Of a stretch of 64,000 nt of DNA, positions 17,875 to 26,462 are shown piece after piece. The stretch is from Runella sp. MFBS21 (GTDB lineage: Bacteria; Bacteroidota; Bacteroidia; Cytophagales; Spirosomataceae), in NCBI RefSeq assembly GCF_029433105.1, contig NZ_JARNTW010000006.1, forward strand, positions 1-64,000, in the 5' to 3' direction. The position numbers and the translations under genes are program-made. Under the pieces are notes generated by a model. It did not search any database and was not told the origin of the DNA. It saw only the letters and a program-made list of their open reading frames with translations. How positions within the stretch are numbered: position 1 is the stretch's first letter; the number at the start of each line of letters is the position of its first letter.

Positions 17875-20725
17875 TGATTTTACGCTCAATCGTCGCTCCT
17901 GCAAACACCATTTTGAGTAGATATACCCCTGCTGGTAAACTATGAATATCTACTTCAGTCTGATTTCGTTGACTTCTTCGTAAGCTTCCTTGTTTTACTA
18001 CCTTAGCTTCCACATTCCACAATTCCCACTCTAAAGTTTTGTTTTGAGTAGCTTCTACTTCTATGAAAATTCTATTTTGAGCAGGATTGGGATACACCTT
18101 TATCTGACTCTCTTGAGGCATGGTACTCGTTACGAATACATTCACCCTTGCACTTCCACTCACTGTTCCTATACCACAAATATTTGTCACCGATTTTAGG
18201 GTATAAGTAGTTGCCAAGTCAGGGGAGACAGGCAGGGATACAAAACGCTCAGTAGTAGTGGCAGAAGTACTATCAGATAGTTTGTAAGTCCAAGGTGCTT
18301 GTCCTTGAAATGAGAGTTTCAATAAAGCCTTCTCTCCTAACTGTACAATTGTATCACCGCTTATGCTCGCTTTTGCACGTTGTTTGATAGAAAAGACACC
18401 CGTCGGTGCTATATTGTATACACTGACTTGGTCGGGAATTGTCCTCAATTGGTAATTTCCTCCAAATTCGACTTCTTTAGGAACCACAATTTTGATAGGG
18501 CTCTCAATACCACTGCCTATGTTTTTAGGAGTATTAAAACTGCCATTGGCATCAGACAGCTGCGCCACAAAACGGATATTGTTGGGCAAAGTACCTGCTA
18601 CTTGAAAATTCAAAAATGCCGTAGTTTCGTCACATAGCACTTCATTGACTGACAAAGTGCTTGTAATTTTTGGAACTACTACTACCTGAACTCTCCCTTG
18701 GTATTCGCCATTTCCGCACGCATTTGCGAAAGTTTCCAACTCGTACAGGGTCGTCATTTGGGGGGTTATAGAAACAAGGAGGGGATTGATAGTAGTGGTA
18801 GCCGTTGCTCCTCCTGATAATTTATAAGTCCAGGGTGGCGTACCCATAAACACCAATTTCAACTCAGCACTTTTACCTGCCTCTATAGTTGTATCTCCGC
18901 TAAGGGTTGCCGTTGCTTTTTGTTTGATTGCAAAAGCATCCGAAGCGGTATACTCAAACCCAGGAGCATTGGCAATCACTCTAATTCTATAGGTTGCACT
19001 TTGCGGTATTCCCTTCGGAATTGATACACTTAATTGAGCATTTTGTTCTCCACTATTTTCTAAAAAAGTAGGTTTCTCAAAACTTCCCTTCTCATCTGAT
19101 AATTGTACTCGATATTGCCACTGACGTGAGTCAGTATTTTCTACTAAATAGGCCACATTAAGATTTTGGCCTTCACAAACGGCTTGAGGAGTACGGGTCT
19201 TTATGGAAGGTTTGACGGCAATATTAACCACAAACTTTTGTTCTAAACAGCCCCATTCATCTTTTACTGTAATGACAGTATCTTGTAAAAGTCTAAAATC
19301 AAAAGTCGATGTCGTAGTTCCATCTGGCCACCGGTAAACTCCTTTCCAATCGGGTCTCAAAACTACCTTCTCTCCATGTTGAGCTTTTAAACGAACGGTT
19401 TTAGGAACATTTTTAAAAATCGTAAATTGGTCTCTTACAATGCCGTCATTACAAAGCCAATTAAAATCCAGTCGATTATCTTCTACTTCTATCACTACCG
19501 AGCCGCCATTGATTGAATTTTTGAATGGCATGGCAGGATGAGCGATTCCATTAAAACCATTGTTTTGTCCCGACGAGCCTGCCACTACATAAATCACGCC
19601 TTCGTCGCCGCCATTTTTGACGTACGCACAAGCGTTTTCTCCCCCATCATAGCGCCCTGACGAAAGGCTCGTCAAGTGCAAATCATCACGAAAGGTATCC
19701 GAAAGTCCCGTATGCCCACGCATAGGACGTGAGCGTTCGTACAAATGACTATGCCCACTCAATACCAAATCTACTTTGAATCGCTCCAAAATAGGATTTA
19801 GATTTTGGCGAATAAGCTTCAGCTGCTCTTCATAATCCGAATCATGGGAATTTCGAGTATATGGAGGATGATGAAACATCACAATCGTCCAAGGTTGTTT
19901 GTTGGCAATAAGGTCTTTTTTGAGCCATTCCACTTGAGGACTTAATGTATCGTACAATCGGTATCGGTCTTCTTCAATCCCATAAGAATCCAGCGCCACA
20001 AAATGCACATTGCCATAGTCAAAAGAATAATACATTTCGGAACCCGACACTACCCCACCAGCTTCGGCTTTTGTGGGTAAAGAAAATATCTGAAAATAAG
20101 CAATATCTCGGCGGTTTTGCGCACCCGAATAATATTCATGATTTCCCGGAATAGCCCATAATACATTGTTTTTTAGGAAGTAATCTTGATATACATTAAA
20201 AAAATTGTACTGGTATTCTTCATCGGTTCCGATAGCATAGGCATTGTCACCCAGCAGCAGCAGCACATCTGTCTGTCGATTATCTTTTTTGATGCTATTG
20301 AGATAAGCATCTCTTACTGACCTTTGATTGGGCGAGCCATCACCCATATCGCCCATTGCCCATATCCGAATTTTTTGCTTGCTGCCTGGCAAAGGAGCAG
20401 TTTTGAAATAGTAATCAACCCCTTCCTTTATTTCTCCATTGTTGTCAATCCCATAATAATAAACGGTGTTAGGTTGCAAACCTGTAATGATGATTTCGTG
20501 TTCAGTCACAACGGCATCATTTTTTACCATTTGTGTTTTGGAGTTTAATCCAGTCCCATAAAAGACTTTGGTATAAGTAGCCGCATCGGTACGCCATTTG
20601 ACAACTACGCTAGTAGGGGTCCCTATTTGGAGATAAGGCCCCCTTATTAGTTTTTGGGCAAAAAGAAAAGGCGCATTTGCGCAAAAAAAACAAAAGAATA
20701 AAAACCGCTTATCAAGAAACAACAT
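17864..20725 (-). CDS. Purple-acid-phosphatase-like protein, T9SS-secreted
   Basis: A 953-residue secreted metallophosphoesterase. The ATG at 20725 begins the signal peptide (RFLFFCFFCANAPFLFAQ). An N-terminal fibronectin-like domain (about 25-110) precedes the catalytic domain (about 120-400), which shows the binuclear-metal motifs GDMGDG, LGDNAY, GNHEYY, HHPP and SGHSHLYERS in order. That is the purple acid phosphatase arrangement; phosphomonoesters are the expected substrates. Two copies of the two-part module seen in the 13176 protein follow (about 500-865), then a type A T9SS sorting domain (VYPNPAQNRIFIEV, DIHSLPAGVYLLKM, RKIIKL). The gene is divergent from the prolyl oligopeptidase with 86 bases between them. 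It may serve extracellular phosphate scavenging, but no Pho-type regulatory site is evident. Confidence 0.9.
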   Translation of the reverse strand: MLFLDKRFLFFCFFCANAPFLFAQKLIRGPYLQIGTPTSVVVKWRTDAATYTKVFYGTGLNSKTQMVKNDAVVTEHEIIITGLQPNTVYYYGIDNNGEIKEGVDYYFKTAPLPGSKQKIRIWAMGDMGDGSPNQRSVRDAYLNSIKKDNRQTDVLLLLGDNAYAIGTDEEYQYNFFNVYQDYFLKNNVLWAIPGNHEYYSGAQNRRDIAYFQIFSLPTKAEAGGVVSGSEMYYSFDYGNVHFVALDSYGIEEDRYRLYDTLSPQVEWLKKDLIANKQPWTIVMFHHPPYTRNSHDSDYEEQLKLIRQNLNPILERFKVDLVLSGHSHLYERSRPMRGHTGLSDTFRDDLHLTSLSSGRYDGGENACAYVKNGGDEGVIYVVAGSSGQNNGFNGIAHPAMPFKNSINGGSVVIEVEDNRLDFNWLCNDGIVRDQFTIFKNVPKTVRLKAQHGEKVVLRPDWKGVYRWPDGTTTSTFDFRLLQDTVITVKDEWGCLEQKFVVNIAVKPSIKTRTPQAVCEGQNLNVAYLVENTDSRQWQYRVQLSDEKGSFEKPTFLENSGEQNAQLSVSIPKGIPQSATYRIRVIANAPGFEYTASDAFAIKQKATATLSGDTTIEAGKSAELKLVFMGTPPWTYKLSGGATATTTINPLLVSITPQMTTLYELETFANACGNGEYQGRVQVVVVPKITSTLSVNEVLCDETTAFLNFQVAGTLPNNIRFVAQLSDANGSFNTPKNIGSGIESPIKIVVPKEVEFGGNYQLRTIPDQVSVYNIAPTGVFSIKQRAKASISGDTIVQLGEKALLKLSFQGQAPWTYKLSDSTSATTTERFVSLPVSPDLATTYTLKSVTNICGIGTVSGSARVNVFVTSTMPQESQIKVYPNPAQNRIFIEVEATQNKTLEWELWNVEAKVVKQGSLRRSQRNQTEVDIHSLPAGVYLLKMVFAGATIERKIIKL

Positions 20726-20811
20726 ACGAAAGGTCGGGAAAGCAAAATGTCTCAACAAAATTGCGCATTTTTTTACTATTTTGCTTTTCTATTTTTAAAC
20801 CCTTTTCCTTC

Positions 20812-22965
20812 ATGAAAACCTTCAAAATTTTGGCACAGGTGACTACGCTGGTTATACTGGCATTTAGCGCTTGTAAAGCCCCTTCCGAAACTACAAAAGT
20901 ACTTACCCAAGCCGACTATCCTGCCCCTCCTAAAGCTCTCAAAAAACCCCAAACTTTTACTAATCACAGTTATACACGTACCGACGATTACTTTTGGCTC
21001 AAAGACAAAAACAACCCTGAAACCATCGCCTATCTCAAAGCCGAAAACGCCTATGCCGACACCGTAATGGCAAGCACTAAAGACTTGCAAAACAAGCTTT
21101 TTGAAGAGATGAAAGGACGTATCAAAGAAGATGACCAATCGGTTCCTTTCTTTGACAATGGCTACTACTACTATACACGACAAGAAAAAGGAAAACAATA
21201 CGGTATCAATTGCCGTAAAAAAGGTAGCCTCGACGCCCCCGAAGAAATCACTTTTGACCTCAACAAAATGGCCGAAGGCAAACCTGCCCTGATTTGGGGT
21301 GGCTATGATGTAAGCGACGACAATACCACCGCCGCCTATGTAAGTAATACCACAGGCTCGTATGCCGAATATGATCTCAAGTTTCGCAATCTACAAACAG
21401 GGCAAGAACTCCCAGATAAAATTGCTAAAATGGCAGGAAGCATGACTTGGGCCGCTGACAACAAAACGGTGTTTTATAGCGTGCCCAACGCTGCCCTACG
21501 CTCTTATCGAATCTATAAACATGTACTTGGAAGCTCCGCAAAAGACGAACTGATTTATGAAGAAAAGGATGAACTTTTTAACACCTATGTAGGTCGGAGC
21601 AAGACCAAGAAAATGATTGGCATTGCTTCTTCGAGTTTTACAAGCGCTGATATGCGCTGGATTCCAGCCGACCAGCCGAATGCTAAATTCAAACTATTTT
21701 TGCCCCGCCAAAAAGACATTCAATACAGCGTAGATGACTATACTGATCGTTTTTTTGTAACCTGGAAAGACCCACAAAACAAAAATCAAAAAGTATTGGA
21801 AGCTCCCAAAGAAGGTTACGAAGATCGCTCTAAGTGGAAAGAAGTCATTCCTCACAACCCCAAAGCCAAAATTGAAGGCATTGATGTTTTTGAAAAGTAC
21901 ATGGTCATTACCAAAAGAATCAATGGCTTACTCGAAATGGATGTACGAGAGATAGCTACAGGTAACACCAAAACCATCAATTTTCCCGAACCTGTATATA
22001 CCGCTTATCCATCTGGTACACCCGAATTTAGCGCTACCAAATTCCGCTACTCATATACGTCTCTCAATCGTCCTTCTACGATTTATGATTATGATATGAT
22101 TAGTAATCAGAGCACAAAACTCAAAGAACGCGAAATACCGAGTGGTTTCAATCCTGATGATTATGAAGTAAAACGCCTATGGGCTACGGCCAAAGACGGC
22201 GTAAAGGTACCGATGGCGATTGTCTATAAAAAAGGAATCGACATCGACGGCTCCAACCCTTGCTTGTTGTATTCTTATGGTTCTTATGGGTATTCGTCCG
22301 ATGCGGGTTTCAATTCCAATGTATTTAGTCTTGTAAATCGTGGATTTGTGTATGCCATTGCCCAAATACGCGGCGGCTCAGACTTAGGAGAAGAATGGTA
22401 CGAAGACGGCAAACTCAAAAAGAAAATGAATACTTTCACCGATTTTATCGCTTGTGCGGAGCATCTTATCAAAGAAAAGTATACCTCTTCCGACAAACTA
22501 GCAATCAACGGCGGAAGTGCAGGAGGATTGTTGATGGGAGCTGTCACTAACTTACGCCCTGATTTATTCAAAGTGGTAGTAGCCGAAGTACCTTTTGTGG
22601 ATGTAATCAATACAATGCTTGACAGTAGCCTTCCCCTCACTACCCAAGAATACGAACAATGGGGCAACCCAAATATCAAGGAAGACTACGATTATATCAT
22701 GACTTACTCTCCCTACGACAACCTCAAAAAGGGAAATTATCCTAATATTTTAGCGACGGGTGGTCTCAACGATTCACAAGTGGGCTACCACGAACCCTCC
22801 AAATGGGTAGCCAAAATACGTGATCTCAAAACAGATAATAACTTGGTATTGCTCAAAATCAACATGGAATCGGGTCACGGTGGAGCTACAGGCCGTTTTG
22901 ATTATCTCAAAGAAGAAGCTTTCAATTATGCGTTTATTCTGACAAGATTAGGCATAAACAAGTGA
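20812..22965 (+). CDS. Prolyl oligopeptidase family lipoprotein (S9A)
   Basis: A 717-residue serine peptidase that cleaves short peptides after proline. The start at 20812 gives a lipoprotein signal with lipobox FSAC; the longer frame from 20677 would put a divergent leader in front. The seven-bladed propeller domain covers about residues 70-430. The alpha/beta-hydrolase part shows the nucleophile NGGSAGGLL, the Asp in GLNDSQVGYHEP and the His in ESGHGGATGR, so the catalytic triad is complete. The conserved YSYGSYGYS and RGGSDLGEEWY segments are also present. Lipid anchoring implies action in the periplasm or on the surface, in peptide nutrition or turnover. A terminator follows. Confidence 0.94.
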   Translation: MKTFKILAQVTTLVILAFSACKAPSETTKVLTQADYPAPPKALKKPQTFTNHSYTRTDDYFWLKDKNNPETIAYLKAENAYADTVMASTKDLQNKLFEEMKGRIKEDDQSVPFFDNGYYYYTRQEKGKQYGINCRKKGSLDAPEEITFDLNKMAEGKPALIWGGYDVSDDNTTAAYVSNTTGSYAEYDLKFRNLQTGQELPDKIAKMAGSMTWAADNKTVFYSVPNAALRSYRIYKHVLGSSAKDELIYEEKDELFNTYVGRSKTKKMIGIASSSFTSADMRWIPADQPNAKFKLFLPRQKDIQYSVDDYTDRFFVTWKDPQNKNQKVLEAPKEGYEDRSKWKEVIPHNPKAKIEGIDVFEKYMVITKRINGLLEMDVREIATGNTKTINFPEPVYTAYPSGTPEFSATKFRYSYTSLNRPSTIYDYDMISNQSTKLKEREIPSGFNPDDYEVKRLWATAKDGVKVPMAIVYKKGIDIDGSNPCLLYSYGSYGYSSDAGFNSNVFSLVNRGFVYAIAQIRGGSDLGEEWYEDGKLKKKMNTFTDFIACAEHLIKEKYTSSDKLAINGGSAGGLLMGAVTNLRPDLFKVVVAEVPFVDVINTMLDSSLPLTTQEYEQWGNPNIKEDYDYIMTYSPYDNLKKGNYPNILATGGLNDSQVGYHEPSKWVAKIRDLKTDNNLVLLKINMESGHGGATGRFDYLKEEAFNYAFILTRLGINK

Positions 22966-22972
22966 AATTTTG

Positions 22973-23018
22973 AAGCCGTGCTGTTATCAATTTCAAGTTA
23001 AAAACAGCACGGCTTTTC
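22973..23018 (+). terminator. Intrinsic terminator after the prolyl oligopeptidase
   Basis: A 13-bp stem (AAGCCGTGCTGTT, 22973-22985, against AACAGCACGGCTT, 23003-23015) with a 17-nt loop is followed by TTCATT. The loop is long and the T run short, but the stem is perfect. Confidence 0.7.
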
Positions 23019-23032
23019 ATTAGAAACACCCA

Positions 23033-24163
23033 TCAAGCTAAAATATTATTAAACTTTTGTTCTACCGCATAACGACACAAGTCACGAAAATGCATGTAAA
23101 TATCGGGCTCTTCGATATCTTTCATGAGCTCCATCAGCACTTCTACATCAAACTCATAATCAGGCGCTAGTAAATAATCGTTGAGCTGCGGGCCTACTGT
23201 ACGATAATAGAGTTTTTCGGCAGCATTCATATCAGTAGGAACCATGTCGGTAAATTCAAAATTATGCCATCCCACCTCTTTCAGTAATGCCGGAATGGTA
23301 TAAGTATTTGGTACGTATTTACTGCTCACAATATTTAGTTCTCGTATATCGGTATTCAAAGCTCTTACGATTGCTTTTGCCGCATAGTCTACAGCTACGA
23401 TATTGAGCCCTGAGCCATGATTGATCGTAATACGTAGCGGAAGATTGTTATAAGGAGTTTCTTTGATACGGTAAAAAAATGCCCCAAACAAATAAAACAC
23501 CAAGAAACGGCCTATTACATGATGAGGGTAATCTATCAACCGTCCACAAATAATACTAGGACGTAGTACCTGACATTGAAGCCCATAACCTGCACATACC
23601 TTAAACAATTCTTCTTCTACTTGCGCTTTAAACTTTTCGTAATGATTCCGATACTCTACTTTGCCATAGCCCTGTGGGTCGTTGTATTCCATAGGACGAT
23701 ATGCAAAAGCGGTACTGATATATGTAAGTTTAAAAATATAAGGCTTCAATGCCTCTAGTAATTGAAGCGTACCATTATAATTGGTTTTTTTGATTTCTTC
23801 ATAAGCAGAGGGGCTATTCCCTAAATTTACGGATGCCGCACAATGAATCAGATGATATTTGTCGCCTTTTTGCAAAATGTTCATTTCGACCTCCGAAATA
23901 TTATTGAGATCAAGGTCGATTAATGTAACATTGTTATGACGGATTCTTTCCACATTTACTTGCTTCAGATAGTTGGGTAGAAGCTTTTGAGTAAACAACT
24001 CATCAAAACGCTCCATATACGTTTTGCCTGGTTTTGAACGCAGCAAAAGCACAATGTTGCCTTCATATTGATTTTCATGTAGTTTGAGCATTAGTTCATA
24101 AAATATATGTGAACCCAAAACACCCGTTACACCCGTAAGAATAAAATTAAGATTGTTTTTCAT
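23033..24163 (-). CDS. Extended SDR / thioester-reductase-like NAD(P) oxidoreductase
   Basis: A 376-residue Rossmann-fold protein. The nucleotide-binding motif TGVTGVLGSHI lies at residues 11-21, LIHCAASVN marks the second strand, STAFAY is the active-site Ser strand, and the YxxxK pair is in HYEKFK. The order and spacing match the NAD_binding_4 group (fatty acyl-CoA reductases, carboxylic acid reductase terminal domains), which reduce acyl thioesters or act on sugar or lipid intermediates. No carrier-protein or adenylation domain is present. The C-terminal 120 residues are probably a substrate-binding lid. A short membrane peptide gene lies 18 bases upstream and is probably co-transcribed. 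The substrate is unknown. Confidence 0.82.
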   Translation of the reverse strand: MKNNLNFILTGVTGVLGSHIFYELMLKLHENQYEGNIVLLLRSKPGKTYMERFDELFTQKLLPNYLKQVNVERIRHNNVTLIDLDLNNISEVEMNILQKGDKYHLIHCAASVNLGNSPSAYEEIKKTNYNGTLQLLEALKPYIFKLTYISTAFAYRPMEYNDPQGYGKVEYRNHYEKFKAQVEEELFKVCAGYGLQCQVLRPSIICGRLIDYPHHVIGRFLVFYLFGAFFYRIKETPYNNLPLRITINHGSGLNIVAVDYAAKAIVRALNTDIRELNIVSSKYVPNTYTIPALLKEVGWHNFEFTDMVPTDMNAAEKLYYRTVGPQLNDYLLAPDYEFDVEVLMELMKDIEEPDIYMHFRDLCRYAVEQKFNNILA

Positions 24164-24181
24164 AAAATAGGTTTTTTAAGG

Positions 24182-24355
24182 TTAATAATGATTTTTGTGA
24201 GCAGGGTCAGTAGGGAAGTTATTATTGAGCTGTTGAATCCTGGCATTGTACCAATAGAATACTAAAGCCGACATAACAAAAGCCATAAGGATAACCAACA
24301 CAACCTGCAATCGGAAGTTGTTTTTGATAGACCGAAGAATACGTTTAGTGTACAT
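24182..24355 (-). CDS. Small single-TM protein, unknown
   Basis: A 57-residue peptide with one strong membrane helix (VVLVILMAFVMSALVFYWY) preceded by basic residues (KRILRSIKNNFR) and followed by a short polar tail, so an N-in topology is predicted. The ATG at 24355 is preferred; the frame opens as far as 24439 and would add another hydrophobic segment. It ends 18 bases before the SDR gene starts and is probably in its operon. I recognise no family. Confidence 0.5.
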   Translation of the reverse strand: MYTKRILRSIKNNFRLQVVLVILMAFVMSALVFYWYNARIQQLNNNFPTDPAHKNHY

Positions 24356-24454
24356 GCAGCAAAAATTGAAGGCTGCGAGAAAGAATACAAAAAACAAGCG
24401 TTCCAAAAACGTTACTTTTGATAAACGCCTACCAATCAATCAGATACGAAACCA

Positions 24455-26164
24455 TTAAATCATAGCGATTACTTCATCTATGCTACCATCTTCGGGGAGG
24501 TGAAGTTTATTGCGAAGCCGATAACGGTACTTTCGGATAGCAGAAGGCCCTACGCCAAGTATATTGGCCATATCTTTGGGCGATAAGTTGAGCTTGCTCA
24601 ATACCACAAACCTGATTTCGGCAGGTGTCAAATCAGGCATTTTTTGTTTTAATCTGGTCAAAAAACCTCGATGTACTTGCTCAAACATATTACGAAATTC
24701 GTCCCATTGTTCGTCTGTCAGAATGGTAGATTGCTGTAATTGAAATATAATATCGTTGCGGTTATCTTCCGTTTTCTTCTCTCGATATTGTTCCAATTCG
24801 TTGGAAAACTGGTCAATCAACTCCGTTTTTTGTTGAAGCGCCTTCGTAAAATCGTTGAGTTTGGCTTCGGCATTTTTTTTATCGTCTTCCAGTTTTTTGC
24901 GCTTCAACCGCTGATTATTAATAAACAATAGAGCAATGATACTGCTCAAAAAAATAATAATGAGCAATGCATTTCGGATAAGGGTTTGTTTTTTTCGTTC
25001 AAAATTAAGCGCCTGCTTTTCTTGCTGATATTTGCTTAGTACAACTTTGTGCTGAGCCGTAGAAAGCTGAAGAGCATTGTACTGACGATTGAGGCTATCT
25101 TTGATGACCAACGATGAGTCACGATATTTATACGCTAGGGCATAATTGCCGTTATGAGCATAGACTTTCGCCAAAATATCGAAAATATCTTTAGCCACCG
25201 ACATCCGTTCTTGAATCCATTTTTCTCCAAATTTCTCTTTCCAAATCTTATAAGGTTCTAGGGCTTTTTGCTGCGCAAGGAGGTAATTTTGTTCTAATAA
25301 AGCTATTTGAGCCAATGCAATACAGGCTTCACTAATCCCAAACTTTTGGTTTGTCTTTAGGGCATAAGTATGGCAAAACTCCATTTCTTTCTTCGCCATT
25401 GTGTAGTTTTGGGACATAAAATAAGTATGTCCTATGTTAAGCCTTGAAATCAGAATCCAACTAGGGTCGTTTTTTCGTAGGGCAAATTGGTTTAGCTTTT
25501 GAAAATAAATCATCGACGAATCTAGCTTTCCCAATTCACGATACGACAACCCTATGGTATTGACCAAACCGGTATTTCTTTCGTAAAGATTGTTGGATTC
25601 GGCTACTGCTTTGGTCAAATAGTGAATAGTATTCTCAAAATCCCTAAACTGATAATACGCAATGCCAATGTCATATAAGTAGTCTATTTTGTGGGGAAAG
25701 TCTCTAATAGTGAAGTTTTCGTATTTATAAAACGCCTCTATGTATAGTTCAAAAGTAAATGCGTAGTTCTTACCCAAATCACGTAAATAATTGGCATACG
25801 CTTGCATGGCTATCACCTCCAAATAGTGTTTGTCTTTGGAAGAGAAATTGTCTACCAAATAATTATAGTCGTGTAGATTGGTCGTATAACTTCTACTGCC
25901 TTGCTGTAACCTATACCTAAAGTATTCTAAATGAAGGCGTTCGATTAAGGCCTGATCACCTTTGTTTTTTGCCTGAGTTAGATAGGGCTTAATCAATTGA
26001 TTGAAAGCTACAGTATCTTTTAGTCTTTGATCTGATTGGGTTTTAAAAATAGAATCGATGAGTTTTTCGCGAGAGGCAAAATCAGAAAAAAAAATATCGT
26101 TGGCTTGTCCGAACGCAGGGCTAGCCAAATAACACAATAAGAACAGCAATGTAGAGTATTTCAT
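24455..26164 (-). CDS. TPR sensor with one TM segment and LuxR-like HTH
   Basis: A 569-residue membrane-bound regulator. A signal peptide (STLLFLLCYLASPAFGQA) starts at 26164. The periplasmic part (about 20-375) is a run of tetratricopeptide-like helices (YDIGIAYYQFRDFENTIHYL, SRLNIGHTYFMSQNYTMAKK). One membrane segment (NALLIIIFLSSIIALLFI) follows, then a coiled coil of about 60 residues and a C-terminal helix-turn-helix domain (LTPAEIRFVVLSKLNLSPKDM, ANILGVGPSAIRKYRYRLR). This layout is typical of Bacteroidota one-component sensors that bind DNA while anchored in the membrane. No DNA target is evident. The -7 box at 26231-26238 lies upstream of the chosen start and excludes the longer frame from 26224. 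Confidence 0.86.
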   Translation of the reverse strand: MKYSTLLFLLCYLASPAFGQANDIFFSDFASREKLIDSIFKTQSDQRLKDTVAFNQLIKPYLTQAKNKGDQALIERLHLEYFRYRLQQGSRSYTTNLHDYNYLVDNFSSKDKHYLEVIAMQAYANYLRDLGKNYAFTFELYIEAFYKYENFTIRDFPHKIDYLYDIGIAYYQFRDFENTIHYLTKAVAESNNLYERNTGLVNTIGLSYRELGKLDSSMIYFQKLNQFALRKNDPSWILISRLNIGHTYFMSQNYTMAKKEMEFCHTYALKTNQKFGISEACIALAQIALLEQNYLLAQQKALEPYKIWKEKFGEKWIQERMSVAKDIFDILAKVYAHNGNYALAYKYRDSSLVIKDSLNRQYNALQLSTAQHKVVLSKYQQEKQALNFERKKQTLIRNALLIIIFLSSIIALLFINNQRLKRKKLEDDKKNAEAKLNDFTKALQQKTELIDQFSNELEQYREKKTEDNRNDIIFQLQQSTILTDEQWDEFRNMFEQVHRGFLTRLKQKMPDLTPAEIRFVVLSKLNLSPKDMANILGVGPSAIRKYRYRLRNKLHLPEDGSIDEVIAMI

Positions 26165-26230
26165 GTGCTGTAAAAATAAGCCTAAAAGCAGACATTCTAA
26201 AATAGATGCTTGATTCGTAGGCATTTACCC

Positions 26231-26238
26231 CAAAAGTA
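26231..26238 (-). promoter_or_regulatory. -7 box of the TPR-HTH regulator
   Basis: The minus strand reads TACTTTTG, an exact TAnnTTTG match. Transcription would start near 26224, 60 bases before the chosen ATG. It lies just beyond terminator A of the ileS-tail duplication. Confidence 0.5.
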
Positions 26239-26283
26239 TCTGACAGTGTTTAGTATTTATTACCTTCCCATCTCGAAACCCAT

Positions 26284-26320
26284 AAAAAACCCCTGATTTC
26301 CTCGACAGAAATCAGGGGTT
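26284..26320 (-). terminator. Terminator A (duplicated copy, after the serine hydrolase)
   Basis: The stem CCCCTGATTT (26290-26299) pairs with AAATCAGGGG (26309-26318), and on the minus strand it is followed by six T. It closely resembles the terminator behind ileS at 28015-28054 and belongs to the duplicated segment. Confidence 0.85.
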
Positions 26321-26345
26321 TGGTTTTGAGAAAACAAAAAAGAAA

Positions 26346-26435
26346 TTAGCTCGCTACTTCAAGTTTTATTTTTAGTAAAAACTCATCCATCTCTATGGCA
26401 GAGCCATCCAAATCAGCTGGCAAATCCAACGAAAC
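26346..26435 (-). pseudogene. Duplicated 3' end of an ileS gene (remnant)
   Basis: These 90 bases align with the last 96 bases of ileS (28079-28174): 84 of 90 positions match by hand alignment, with one in-frame 6-base gap. Read on the minus strand they encode a 28-29-residue IleRS tail (DEFLLKIKLEVAS, then TAA where ileS has TAG). Two differences are synonymous, one swaps stop codons and the gap keeps frame, so the copy appears to have diverged while still under coding constraint, probably in another genome. It lies directly behind the serine hydrolase stop codon and ahead of terminator A. It has no start and cannot be expressed as a protein. Confidence 0.88.
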
Positions 26436-26462
26436 CTATGTGGGTTTTGACCCGTACCAAAC

